NCBI GenBank assembly: GCA_965279005.1
Contig: CBDIHK010000026.1
Location: 558,001-622,000 of the forward strand
DNA from: Planctobacterium sp965279005
GTDB taxonomy: Bacteria; Pseudomonadota; Gammaproteobacteria; Enterobacterales; Alteromonadaceae
Length of the DNA: 64,000 nt
Direction of reading: 5' to 3'
Shown here one piece after another: positions 40,106-48,447 of the stretch (positions are counted from its first letter, which is position 1; each line of letters begins with the position of its first letter). The notes under the pieces were generated by a model that was not told the DNA's origin, ran no database searches, and saw only the letters and a list, made by a program, of their open reading frames with translations. The translations under genes and the position numbers were made by a program.

Positions 40106-40642
40106 TCAGTCCCCTTCAAACTGACAAATAGAGTGTGACTCTATGCCATTGGCTGTTAATTTCTGCTCCCCACCCAAATCTGGTAGTGAAACCACAAAGC
40201 CCGCGTGCTTGACCACACCACCTAATTGCCTGATAAGGTTGGCCGTGGCAACCATAGTGCCACCGGTGGCCAACAGGTCATCAATCATTAGGATATTTTC
40301 GCCATGGAACACGGCGTCGTGATGCATTTCCAAACTATCTTCGCCATATTCCAATTGGTAGCTTTCGCTGATAACACGCCTAGGCAATTTATTAGGTTTG
40401 CGCACTGGTACAAAACCGATACCTAACTCTATCGCTAGCGGTGCACCAAAAATAAAGCCCCTGGCTTCGGTACCTGCAACCCGGTCAAATCCCATATCAG
40501 AATAGATTTCTGCTAATAATTCTATGGTAGACCTAAATGCCTTGGCATCCTGCATTAATGATGTGACGTCCCGAAATTGGATGCCAGGTTTAGGATAATC
40601 TGGAACAGTAACAATACTGGATTTTACGAGTTCGACGCTCAT
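40106..40642 (-). CDS. apt: Adenine phosphoribosyltransferase
   Basis: Purine salvage: adenine + PRPP to AMP. It has 178 aa. DYPKPGIQFRDVTSL, VAGTEARGFIFGAPLA and the PRPP loop ILMIDDLLATGGTMVATANLI are diagnostic. It precedes dnaX by 6 bp, the E. coli order. A 41-aa membrane peptide gene ends 18 bp upstream on the same strand. Confidence 0.97.
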   Translation of the reverse strand: MSVELVKSSIVTVPDYPKPGIQFRDVTSLMQDAKAFRSTIELLAEIYSDMGFDRVAGTEARGFIFGAPLAIELGIGFVPVRKPNKLPRRVISESYQLEYGEDSLEMHHDAVFHGENILMIDDLLATGGTMVATANLIRQLGGVVKHAGFVVSLPDLGGEQKLTANGIESHSICQFEGD

Positions 40643-40660
40643 TTGGTTTACCGGTAGGCT

Positions 40661-40786
40661 TTAAAACAAGTATACGGTCAAGCCCAATACTACGTGCAGA
40701 AGCGGTAATGATAATGCTGCAACTGCTAACAAAAGGTATTTAACATTAAATGAATCGTAATATTCTTGGTTGGACTCTTCAGCCAT
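40661..40786 (-). CDS. 41-aa single-span membrane peptide of unknown function
   Basis: Starts at the ATG 40784-40786 behind AAGGGGATC and ends with TAA at 40661-40663. The N-terminal half is polar and acidic (MAEESNQEYYDSFNVKY), and the C-terminal half is a single hydrophobic helix (LLLAVAALSLPLLHVVLGL). It lies 64 bp after hvfC and 18 bp before apt on the same strand. It could belong to either unit. I do not recognise the sequence. Confidence 0.6.
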   Translation of the reverse strand: MAEESNQEYYDSFNVKYLLLAVAALSLPLLHVVLGLTVYLF

Positions 40787-40850
40787 AGTTTGATCCCCTT
40801 CTCAATTGAAGCTAAATGGTAGATCAATTGTCACGTAAAACACAATGTTT

Positions 40851-41594
40851 CTAGTTCCCGATTAGGAGTATTTGCTGATTAAGTAGGCTTTCAACAATAT
40901 CTTGGGTTGCTTGCCTGATATCATCGGCCGGCAAGTGCGCTAGATCTCGGCATAACTGATTTTGTAATGAGGGTAAATCTATGGCACCTGCATTTATGAC
41001 TAGTTGTAGCAAGTGGGCGGTTACCGCGTTAATTTGGCTAAACTTCACATCAAATTGTGCATCCCGGCAAACAGTAAAAAAAAATGACTCAAGAGATGGC
41101 GCCTTAGGAATAAAATCTTTTTGAATTTGGTGCACTGGGTATTGGTAACTGACAATTTCAGCGTTCTCAGAAAATACGATATTGGAGAAATTGCGGCTAC
41201 CGTTCCAAACGCTGCCGTTGGGATCCGCTAACCTAGCACTTAAATCCAGTTCAATCCATTCATAGTGGGCAAGCTCTGGCATGAAAGGGTAGTCATCATC
41301 CGCCAGCTCATAACCGTTACTGAGGTATTCAACGAACTCCTTACTGATCTCTAGAAAATAAGGAGAACGACAATTGTGCTGTGAAAAAAACAAACGCGCC
41401 AAATGCTCCCATTTGGCCTCACCTAACAATTGTTCCAACACTGGAAATGCTGAGCTCAAAAAGCCCTTTATATTGTTAAAAAACAACTCGCGATAAATTT
41501 TAAGGCGACGATCTTCTATGCCTAGCACGTCTGGAGAATGCTTAGGATCCCTAATATGAGACATAAAAGCCTCTTGAACGTCAGTAAAATGCAT
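40851..41594 (-). CDS. hvfC: HvfC-type RiPP maturation partner (DUF2063)
   Basis: A 247-aa protein whose N-terminal half is a DUF2063 domain: QEAFMSHIRDP, EDRRLKIYRELFFNNIKGFLSSAFPVLEQLLGEAKWEHLARLFFSQH. DUF2063 proteins partner DUF692 (MNIO) enzymes and are thought to recognise the precursor. It starts 2 bp after the hvfB stop, a strong sign of one operon. In related systems the pair installs the modification on EGKCG cysteines. A DoxX-type HvfD was not found nearby. Confidence 0.88.
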   Translation of the reverse strand: MHFTDVQEAFMSHIRDPKHSPDVLGIEDRRLKIYRELFFNNIKGFLSSAFPVLEQLLGEAKWEHLARLFFSQHNCRSPYFLEISKEFVEYLSNGYELADDDYPFMPELAHYEWIELDLSARLADPNGSVWNGSRNFSNIVFSENAEIVSYQYPVHQIQKDFIPKAPSLESFFFTVCRDAQFDVKFSQINAVTAHLLQLVINAGAIDLPSLQNQLCRDLAHLPADDIRQATQDIVESLLNQQILLIGN

Positions 41595-41596
41595 GA

Positions 41597-42433
41597 CTAA
41601 GCTATTTGCTCTATTTTGGTATCAGCACATTGGGCCTGGATTTGCTTGATCCTGTCAACTTCCTTTAGCAACACCCCGATTGGGGGAATATTAAAATCCC
41701 GTTCCAATAATGTGGGGAATACACCGTGAAGTTGATAGGCCAGTTCCAGCAGCTGCCAAACGGGTTCTATGACATCAGCACCATGGGTATCAACAATCAG
41801 ATCGTCGGCTTCGTTATAGTGGCCCGCAATATGGCCATAGACTATCTTATCCGACGGCAAGCCCTGCAAGAATTCACCAGCATCATAGCCGTGGTTTACC
41901 GAGTTCACATAGATGTTGTTTATGTCTAGCAGCAACTGGCAACCAGATTCCGACAAAACAGCATTAGTAAATTCCAGCTCACCCAATTCTTGTCCAGGCG
42001 CCGCGTAATATGAGACATTCTCCAATACCAAGGGGCGCTCAATAATGTCTTGGACCTGTTTTACCCTGGCAACTACATGTTGCACCGCTTCTTGGGTGAA
42101 AGGTATCGGCATTAAATCGTACATATGGCCACTGCCTGAACAGTAACTTAGGTGTTCACTGTAGATTGGTATATTGTGGCGATCCAAAAATTGTTTAACT
42201 TGTTTAACAAAGCTAACATCCAACGGTGCCGGTGACCCTATCGATAGGGAAAGGCCGTGGGTTGTAAATTGACACTCTTTGGTAAAACGGCTTAACTGTT
42301 GCGGATACTTACCGCCAAAGGGGATCCAATTTTCAGGTGCAACCTCCCAAAAATCCACTTGCTTTGGGATAACCTGTAATTCAGGCAACATCTCCCGGCG
42401 CAGCCCTAATCCAACCCCCTTCAATTTAGACAT
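41597..42433 (-). CDS. hvfB: HvfB-type multinuclear iron oxidase (DUF692/MNIO) RiPP maturase
   Basis: A 278-aa TIM-barrel DUF692 protein. VGLGLRREML, DFWEVAPENWI, FTTHGLSLSIG, YSEHLSYCSG, LVLENVSYY, LLLDINNIYVNSVNHG and HIAGHYN supply the His, Glu and Asp residues expected to bind two or three irons. MNIO enzymes oxidise peptide cysteines; in the Hvf class the product is an oxazolone-thioamide that binds copper. I chose the ATG at 42431-42433 behind AAGGGGAT. A terminator stands between it and the precursor gene. Confidence 0.92.
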   Translation of the reverse strand: MSKLKGVGLGLRREMLPELQVIPKQVDFWEVAPENWIPFGGKYPQQLSRFTKECQFTTHGLSLSIGSPAPLDVSFVKQVKQFLDRHNIPIYSEHLSYCSGSGHMYDLMPIPFTQEAVQHVVARVKQVQDIIERPLVLENVSYYAAPGQELGELEFTNAVLSESGCQLLLDINNIYVNSVNHGYDAGEFLQGLPSDKIVYGHIAGHYNEADDLIVDTHGADVIEPVWQLLELAYQLHGVFPTLLERDFNIPPIGVLLKEVDRIKQIQAQCADTKIEQIA

Positions 42434-42491
42434 ATAATCCCCTTGCAAAGCTCCATTGAGTCTCTCAATTATATTCAATTCAGTTAAACCA

Positions 42492-42519
42492 AAAAAGGCT
42501 GGGAGCCACCAGCCTTTTT
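42492..42519 (-). terminator. Terminator between the precursor gene and hvfB
   Basis: On the minus strand AAAAAGGCTGG-TGGCTC-CCAGCCTTTTT. It lies 25 bp after the precursor stop and 59 bp before the hvfB start. Partial termination here would make far more precursor than enzyme. Confidence 0.85.
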
Positions 42520-42543
42520 ACACTGCTTAGTCAGGAAAACAAT

Positions 42544-43187
42544 TTAAGCTTGTCCGCCACATTTGCCTTCGCCGCACTTACCTTCTTTTTCTTTTTTGTC
42601 GCCGCCACATTTGCCTTCGCCGCACTTACCTTCTTTGCCTTTTTTGTCGCCGCCGCATTTGCCTTCGCCACACTTACCTTCTTTGCCTTTCTTGTCGCCG
42701 CCGCATTTGCCTTCGCCGCACTTACCTTCTTTGCCTTTTTTGTCGCCGCCGCATTTGCCTTCGCCGCACTTACCTTCTTTGCCTTTTTTGTCGCCGCCGC
42801 ATTTGCCTTCGCCGCACTTACCTTCTTTTTTTTGTCGCCGCCGCACTTACCTTCTTTGCCTTTCTTGTCGCCGCCGCACTTGCCTTCGCCGCATTTGCCT
42901 TCTTTGCCTTTCTTGTCGCCGCCGCACTTGCCTTCGCCGCATTTGCCTTCTTTTTCAGACTTGTCGCCACCGCATTTGCCTTCGCCGCACTTGCCTTCTT
43001 TTTCAGACTTGTCACCACCGCACTTGCCTTCGCCACACTTGCCCTCAGCAGCTTCTTGCATATAACCTGATTCCATCGACTGTACGGCAAATGGACTTGC
43101 ATTTGCTTGTAAACTTACGCCAGCCAGTGAACCAATGACAACCGCGCCCAAAGCTGTTGCAATACCTGATTTTTTAACCTGTTTCAT
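42544..43187 (-). CDS. hvfA: HvfA-type metal-binding RiPP precursor with 21 EGKCG motifs (one frame break)
   Basis: Starts at ATG 43187 behind AAGGA with a signal peptide (MKQVKKSGIATALGAVVIGS..., cleavage near ANA). A short leader follows, then tandem 16-residue units EGKCGEGKCGGDKKGK. Each unit has two EGKCG motifs, the proposed substrate of HvfB/HvfC. The A8 run at 42826-42833 breaks the frame after nine motifs. With nine A the frame continues through twelve more motifs to KCGGQA and TAA at 42544, 214 aa in all. Without correction the chain ends at 42531 as a Lys/Ala repeat (SAAKANAAATKKAKK). The break may be a sequencing error, a slippage site or a phase switch. Confidence 0.88.
42556..43046 (-). 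repeat. 48-bp tandem repeats encoding EGKCGEGKCGGDKKGK
   Basis: About ten full 48-bp units plus one shorter unit. Early units end in DKSEK, later ones in DKKGK or DKKEK. Codons differ only at a few third positions (TGT/TGC, GGT/GGC), which suggests recent expansion by unequal recombination or slippage. Confidence 0.93.
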
Positions 43188-43435
43188 TTGGTTTTCCTTC
43201 AATTAAGACCAAGTTTTACGCCACCGAGGACGCTTTCAAAAGTATAGACCTACCTTTAAAAAATTTTCTTTCGTTAAACCTAAAAAAAGAGCCACGCATC
43301 GCATGAAACCCTAGAAAAGATAACGGCCAAAAAATGTAATCCGTATAAGATTGTTATTTTCAACTAGTGACAAACACGAATAGTGCTCGAAAGGTAGGAT
43401 CGTTGTAGATTAAAAAATATGTAATTCAAGGACAT

Positions 43436-43463
43436 AAAAAAAGCTCCTTGCGGAGCTTTTTGT
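43436..43463. terminator. Terminator of the TonB2 gene set
   Basis: AAGCTCC-TTGC-GGAGCTT with A-rich and T-rich flanks. It lies immediately after the stop of the TPR gene and separates the TonB2 operon from the hvf operon. Confidence 0.9.
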
Positions 43464-43465
43464 TT

Positions 43466-44746
43466 TTAGATGTTAATGCCTCGGTTCCGGGCTTTTTCCT
43501 TAATGTAAGGTTCCCAGGCTTCAGCATTACGCCTTACTGAACTATCTTGCTTGGCGAGTTCAACTAAACGGTGCGCTTCTTTAAACTTACCCTGATAGAA
43601 GTTGGCTTCCATCATTGCCATATGGATACTGCCGGTTTTCTCACTGCCAGCATCTAGCGCTTTTTGCAATGCAGCTAACGCTTCAGGATATTTCTCGCTG
43701 GTTAGCAATAAAGTACCTTGGCGACGGTAGTGCTCTGGATTGTTGTCTATCGCAGCAGCCTCGCCATAATAACGGGCGGCTTTATCATGCTCTTTCGCCC
43801 GTTGCCATGCGTTAGCCATCCTCGATAGGTTAGATTCATTCCGTTCTAACAAACCCGACTCAATGTAGTCTTCCAGCAGTTTTGCTGCTTTGTACGGGGC
43901 ACCATTGGTACCGTACAACTGCGCTAAAGCCCTTATTTCAGAAGCTTTCTCGAGGAATCCCTGTTGATAGGCCAAATCAAAGGTGCGCAGCGCACTTTCA
44001 AAATCCTCTACCAACATGTAGAAGAAGCCCAACTGTGACCACCACTGTTTGTTTTCAGGGAACAAGTTCACCAAATCTTCTGCAACGGATATTGTCTCAG
44101 GGTACATCTTACGCTCAAAGTATGATGTCAACTTAAGGACGTAAGGGTTTTTATTCGGCTTTTCATACAGGGCTATTGCTTTGTCAGCCGGCGCTATCAT
44201 TTTGTCGAGCTGCTGGGTTTCATAAAACGCCTGTGCCTGGCGAGTATAGACATCCGGATTGGATTTACAGGTAAATTCCATCCATTTTTCATAATACTCA
44301 ATTGCCTGGGGGAACTGGCGTTGCTGCATGTTAAGGTCAGCAACCAATCTCAAGGTCTGGGCGTGTTCAGAATCATTCAAATTCTTTTCGCTTACTGCCC
44401 TGAGTAAGTAGTCCAAGGCGTTTTTGCCTTGGCCTTCTTTCGAAGCAAGTAAGTTACCTAAGAATCGATCCACATAAGCCCGGTCAAACGAGTCTTTAGC
44501 ATCGATCTCCCGAAGAATTTCAATTGCTTCGTCTAACAAGTCCTGTGAGTAGGCCTCAAAAGCGCTTTGTACTTTCCGCCCCACTCGCTGTCCAGGTATC
44601 TTAGTTGGACCACGCTCGTACCCCGGACAGATAACAGGTGCAGCACTATTTTGCTGTGCATAAACAACGTTAGCTGTCGATAATGCAGTACACGCAATTA
44701 ATGAAGTCCCAAGCAACTTGGCAAGTGTTTTCGCTTTGAATTTCAT
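43466..44746 (-). CDS. TPR-repeat exported protein of the TonB2 operon
   Basis: A 426-aa protein with a signal peptide (MKFKAKTLAKLLGTSLIACTALSTANVVYAQ) followed by TPR repeats, for example AQAFYETQQLDKMIAPADKAIALYEKP and YPEALAALQKALDAGSEKTGS. A TPR gene at the end of ttpC-exbB-exbD-tonB operons is typical of Vibrio and Alteromonas TonB2 systems. It is presumed periplasmic and may scaffold the energising complex; its exact role is not established. It starts 8 bp after tonB. Confidence 0.88.
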   Translation of the reverse strand: MKFKAKTLAKLLGTSLIACTALSTANVVYAQQNSAAPVICPGYERGPTKIPGQRVGRKVQSAFEAYSQDLLDEAIEILREIDAKDSFDRAYVDRFLGNLLASKEGQGKNALDYLLRAVSEKNLNDSEHAQTLRLVADLNMQQRQFPQAIEYYEKWMEFTCKSNPDVYTRQAQAFYETQQLDKMIAPADKAIALYEKPNKNPYVLKLTSYFERKMYPETISVAEDLVNLFPENKQWWSQLGFFYMLVEDFESALRTFDLAYQQGFLEKASEIRALAQLYGTNGAPYKAAKLLEDYIESGLLERNESNLSRMANAWQRAKEHDKAARYYGEAAAIDNNPEHYRRQGTLLLTSEKYPEALAALQKALDAGSEKTGSIHMAMMEANFYQGKFKEAHRLVELAKQDSSVRRNAEAWEPYIKEKARNRGINI

Positions 44747-44754
44747 AATCCCCC

Positions 44755-45369
44755 CTAACCTTCAGCCTGAAGTTTGAAGTCCAACTGCACACGCATGTTG
44801 AACTGCTTAACTGGCTTTCCGTCAACGATTTTCGGCTTGTATTTCCACTTGCGTAGAGCACGCCTTGCTTCGCGGTCAAAAACCCGCTTAGGCTCAGCTT
44901 CGATAACCTCAACATCCTCAACACCACCAACTTCGTTAATGGTGAATGACAACCTTACCCAGCCTTCTTTGCCGTCCCTTGCTGCTTGGATTGGATAACG
45001 AGGTTCTATCCTTACGATTGGTGTTGCCTCACCGTCACGTTGCATAGCACCAGGTCCGCCAATATCTATAGCTGCTGTTCCTAGATCGACACCAGGCATG
45101 TTAAACGTCATGTCAGTATCGGGCTCGGCATCATCCGGTTCTGCCGGTTGAATCTTAGGCGGCTGTGGTGGCGGTGGCGGAGGTGGTGGTGGCACCCTCA
45201 CCCGTGTTTGTACATCGGAATCCGGCTCATCCATAACGATATTAATAATCGGCGGTGGACCTGATTCATCTGGCGGCATCTGTGAACTAGCGATCAACGC
45301 TGCCATGATGTAAAACAGAGTAAAGGTGATTACTGCGCCTAGAATCAAAGATATAATAAGTCTCGCCAT
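44755..45369 (-). CDS. tonB2: TonB2-type energy transducer
   Basis: A 204-aa TonB: one N-terminal membrane anchor (LIISLILGAVITFTLFYIMAAL), a proline-rich periplasmic stretch (nine Pro in a row near residue 60) and the C-terminal domain IEPRYPIQAARDGKEGWVRLSFTIN with ALRKWKYKP near the end. It transmits proton-motive force to outer-membrane receptors such as those at 5168 and 55954. It lies 2 bp after exbD. Confidence 0.95.
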   Translation of the reverse strand: MARLIISLILGAVITFTLFYIMAALIASSQMPPDESGPPPIINIVMDEPDSDVQTRVRVPPPPPPPPPQPPKIQPAEPDDAEPDTDMTFNMPGVDLGTAAIDIGGPGAMQRDGEATPIVRIEPRYPIQAARDGKEGWVRLSFTINEVGGVEDVEVIEAEPKRVFDREARRALRKWKYKPKIVDGKPVKQFNMRVQLDFKLQAEG

Positions 45370-45371
45370 CT

Positions 45372-45773
45372 CTAACCCCTATTTGCAGCAACGGCAATCC
45401 TACTAACGCCAGCGGCCTTAATTTGATCCATTACTTCTACTACTGTGCCGTGCTCTGCATCGGCGTCAGCCTGTACGACCACAATCTCTGAGGCCTGTTC
45501 AGCTAACAATCGTTCAATATTAGACCTAACACTATCAGCTTCGACCTGGCGCTTATCCAACCAAACATCACCATCAGCCGTAATGGCTACGAAAATGTTG
45601 GCTTTTTTCTGGTCTAAAACAGTTTTTGCATTAGGTTTATGTACTTCAATACCCGCTTCTTTTATGAATGAAGTGGTTACGATAAAGAAGATAAGCATGA
45701 TAAATACGATGTCCAACATGGGCGTCATATCAATTGCTGCATCTTCTCCTTCTTCACGTTGTTTACGAGCCAT
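45372..45773 (-). CDS. exbD2: ExbD biopolymer transport protein
   Basis: A 133-aa protein with one membrane helix, MTPMLDIVFIMLIFFIVTTSF, carrying the conserved aspartate essential for proton use, and a periplasmic domain. It lies between exbB and tonB, as in TonB2 systems. Confidence 0.95.
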   Translation of the reverse strand: MARKQREEGEDAAIDMTPMLDIVFIMLIFFIVTTSFIKEAGIEVHKPNAKTVLDQKKANIFVAITADGDVWLDKRQVEADSVRSNIERLLAEQASEIVVVQADADAEHGTVVEVMDQIKAAGVSRIAVAANRG

Positions 45774-45785
45774 ACAAATCTCTCT

Positions 45786-46310
45786 CTAGTGATGGGGCAA
45801 ACTATCAATCAGCTTTTCTTTAGCGATTTTTACTTTTGCCTCTAAGCGAGAACTAAAGAATAATCCTGACAAAGCCGCGACCATTCCAGCCATTGTTGGA
45901 ATCGTTGCCATTGATATACCAGCGGCCATTAGTCGTGGATTACTAGTGCCTTGGGTTGCCATGGTGTCAAATACTGCAATCATGCCTGTTACTGTACCTA
46001 GAAGGCCAATAAGAGGACACATTGCAACAAGTGTCTTAACCAGGTTTACCCTCTCGTTTAACTTGTCAGACGCTTCTGAAACCCATGCATCACGAATTCT
46101 ATGTGCGTACCAGGAAGTTGTATCACTACGTGCGTCCCACTTATCAACAATGTTTTTATGAATTGTTGGAAAGGTGACACTCAAAAACCAGAAACGCTCA
46201 ATCATTAATATCCACATCATGAAGAGCGCCGCTGCGACGACGTACAATACGTCGCCACCCGTAGCGATAAAATCCCTGACAGACTCCCAAATTTCTATCA
46301 GGAATAGCAT
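45786..46310 (-). CDS. exbB2: ExbB biopolymer transport protein
   Basis: A 174-aa MotA/TolQ/ExbB channel protein with three membrane spans. VNLVKTLVAMCPLIGLLGTVTGMIAVFD and GISMATIPTMAGMVAALSGLFF form the conserved pore helices. The start at 46310 follows GGAGAGGCC, one base after the ttpC stop; a longer start inside ttpC is less likely. Confidence 0.94.
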   Translation of the reverse strand: MLFLIEIWESVRDFIATGGDVLYVVAAALFMMWILMIERFWFLSVTFPTIHKNIVDKWDARSDTTSWYAHRIRDAWVSEASDKLNERVNLVKTLVAMCPLIGLLGTVTGMIAVFDTMATQGTSNPRLMAAGISMATIPTMAGMVAALSGLFFSSRLEAKVKIAKEKLIDSLPHH

Positions 46311-46311
46311 C

Positions 46312-47667
46312 TTATGGCCTCTCCCCTTCTGCACGAGAAGCAACTATACCAGCAGCCTGCTCGTCCAAAATATGTAAGATAGATTTACTGCGGCCTGCGG
46401 TAATGGCATGCATCAAGATAAGTGGCAATGCTGCGATAATACCTTGCGCAGTAGTAACAAGTGCCATTGAGATACTACCTGCCATCAGCTTAGGATCACC
46501 AGTACCGAACAAGGTAATTTGCTGGAAGGTCAGGATCATACCGATTACCGTACCTAGTAGACCTAGTAGCGGTGCGATTGCGGCGAGGATCTTGATGATG
46601 TTGATACCACTTTCGATACTCGGCAATTCACGCAAGATTGCTTCGTCAACTTTCAGCTCAAGGGTTTCAGTGTCAGCATCTTTATTCTCTTCGTAGACGG
46701 TCAAGATACGGCCAAGCGGGTTCTTGGTAGAAGGATTGTCAATGTTGTTCAACTGTTTGCGGATTGCCCCACCCATAAGGGTAAGGGTGATGATTTTGTA
46801 GAAAGCAATCAATAAGCCGATGCCTAGCATGACTGTAATGATGTAACCCGGTACGCCACCAGCGTGGTAACGCTCTTCTAGCGTCGCGGCTGAAGTCAAT
46901 AAGCTAAGGATTTGACCCTTAGAAGGGTCGATGTGAAGGGGTAGCATTTGGCCACCGCTTGCATCCCGGAATTCACCAGCTTCAGCGACCATATAATCTT
47001 GGGGCTGGCGACCTAGAGGTTGTACTTGTTTTAGGTCGTCTTTGTAAATCAGGTAACCTTCTTCACCAATCAAGTTAAAGGTACCGACACGCACAACTTC
47101 TTGGCTAGTGCTGCCGCCATCAAGGCTGATAACTTCAGTTGTAAAACGAGAAATCTTGCCAGACTCGGTCATTTCGGTTTGCAGTGCAAACCACAAATCT
47201 TCAAGTTCTTTGATGTCCGGTAAGCCTTTAGCTTCGTTTGACATGCGCTCTAGGAATTCACCACGGCCTGGAAACTCCGCACTTACAATTGAAGTTGAAA
47301 TACGTCCAAAAGCTTCTGCCGATGCTGAACGAACAACACCGAACATCTCACCTAAGTTACCAACGGCTTGCTCAAGTTCCTGTTCTTTATTGACCAAGGT
47401 GATTTCATTATCAGCAAACTGTTTTGCCAACCGATCGCCGCGGTCTTGCTCAGCTTGCAAGCCTTGACGCGCGCGGTTTAACAACGCCTGTTTATCTGCG
47501 CGTGCCGCCATAAATTCGGCTTCGCGTTGCTGGCTAATAGATGCCTCTGATACCCGGTTTTGCTTTACTTGCTCTAGTAGATCATCAAGCGAACTTTGCG
47601 CCGCTACAGGCAAAGCAAAAGCAGCAACGGATGATGCAAGTACGATACTTTTTAAAATATTCTTCAT
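46312..47667 (-). CDS. ttpC: TtpC-type MotA/TolQ/ExbB protein
   Basis: A 451-aa protein with a signal peptide (MKNILKSIVLASSVAAFALPVAAQ), a periplasmic coiled-coil region (about residues 25-110) and a C-terminal ExbB-like channel domain with ILAAIAPLLGLLGTVIGMILTF. This long, signal-bearing ExbB paralogue is the fourth component of Vibrio TonB2 systems (TtpC). It is second in the operon, after the DUF3450 gene. Confidence 0.92.
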   Translation of the reverse strand: MKNILKSIVLASSVAAFALPVAAQSSLDDLLEQVKQNRVSEASISQQREAEFMAARADKQALLNRARQGLQAEQDRGDRLAKQFADNEITLVNKEQELEQAVGNLGEMFGVVRSASAEAFGRISTSIVSAEFPGRGEFLERMSNEAKGLPDIKELEDLWFALQTEMTESGKISRFTTEVISLDGGSTSQEVVRVGTFNLIGEEGYLIYKDDLKQVQPLGRQPQDYMVAEAGEFRDASGGQMLPLHIDPSKGQILSLLTSAATLEERYHAGGVPGYIITVMLGIGLLIAFYKIITLTLMGGAIRKQLNNIDNPSTKNPLGRILTVYEENKDADTETLELKVDEAILRELPSIESGINIIKILAAIAPLLGLLGTVIGMILTFQQITLFGTGDPKLMAGSISMALVTTAQGIIAALPLILMHAITAGRSKSILHILDEQAAGIVASRAEGERP

Positions 47668-47673
47668 GTTATT

Positions 47674-48447
47674 TTACTCCGCTGCAGTGATTGGCATTTT
47701 GACCATGTTAAATGGCTCAATCTTACGTGCCATCTTGACGGCTTTTATCGTTGAACTGAGGTACTCATCAGCTAACTCTTCCCAACTGCGGCTGGAATTG
47801 TTCCAAACCCATGCGCTCTTTTGATCCAAAGATAATGCAACGAGTGCTGCACGGCCTAGATTGAATTTGTCTACAGCGATAGTGGTGCCGTTGTACTCAA
47901 TTTCATCCTGATATGCAGAAATGGTACCGCCGTAATCCAATTCGATTGAGTAGGCGTCCAATACTTGACGGAATTTTTCTGAAGTTGTTACATTCGCCAT
48001 ACCCATCAAATCGCGAAGGCGGGCAACACGCTGGACCCTTGACTCATAGTTAATAGGCACATCAAGCTCAATGAATTGTTCTAGTGCGTCGATCATCTTG
48101 TACATCAATGGCACAACGCCTTTGCGGATGCCGTCGATGCTATCGATTTGACGTTGTAAGTCATTGATGCCTTCTTGTTGGTCGGCAACTAGTCGGGCAA
48201 CGTGATCGTTATAGACTTTTAAGTTTTCAGTTTCATCGATTACTGCACGGTATTCGATCAATAGGTCTTGAGTTTGCTCATAGATATTATCGATACGCTC
48301 TTGTGATTTACTCATTGCAGCGTGGGTTTTACCGGCTTCCTTTTGCAGGCCTTCAAGCGGATCTGCAGAGACTACGGCGGTACCGCCTAATGCAAGTACA
48401 GCGATAACGGCTGAAGCAATTTGTTTTCTCTTGCTCATTTTGGACAT
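47674..48447 (-). CDS. DUF3450 exported coiled-coil protein
   Basis: A 257-aa protein. From the ATG at 48447 it has a signal peptide (MSKMSKRKQIASAVIAVLALGGTAVVSA) and a long coiled coil (about residues 30-115), then a globular part with ALSLDQKSAWVWNN and a C-terminal VKMARKIEPFNMVKMPI. DUF3450 proteins are regularly encoded just before ttpC. They are thought to act in the periplasm with the TonB2 complex; the mechanism is unknown. An upstream in-frame start would add 41 unlikely residues. Confidence 0.88.
   Translation of the reverse strand: MSKMSKRKQIASAVIAVLALGGTAVVSADPLEGLQKEAGKTHAAMSKSQERIDNIYEQTQDLLIEYRAVIDETENLKVYNDHVARLVADQQEGINDLQRQIDSIDGIRKGVVPLMYKMIDALEQFIELDVPINYESRVQRVARLRDLMGMANVTTSEKFRQVLDAYSIELDYGGTISAYQDEIEYNGTTIAVDKFNLGRAALVALSLDQKSAWVWNNSSRSWEELADEYLSSTIKAVKMARKIEPFNMVKMPITAAE

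Noticed and set aside
42556..43046. Possible CRISPR array from regularly spaced repeats
   Set aside because: The units are contiguous coding repeats with no unique spacers, and no cas genes are present.
42550..43138. Two long plus-strand open frames (171 and 191 codons) opposite the hvfA repeats
   Set aside because: They arise because the 48-bp repeat has no stops in several frames. The predicted products are simple Ala/Phe or Ser/Pro/His repeats without a ribosome site or family match.
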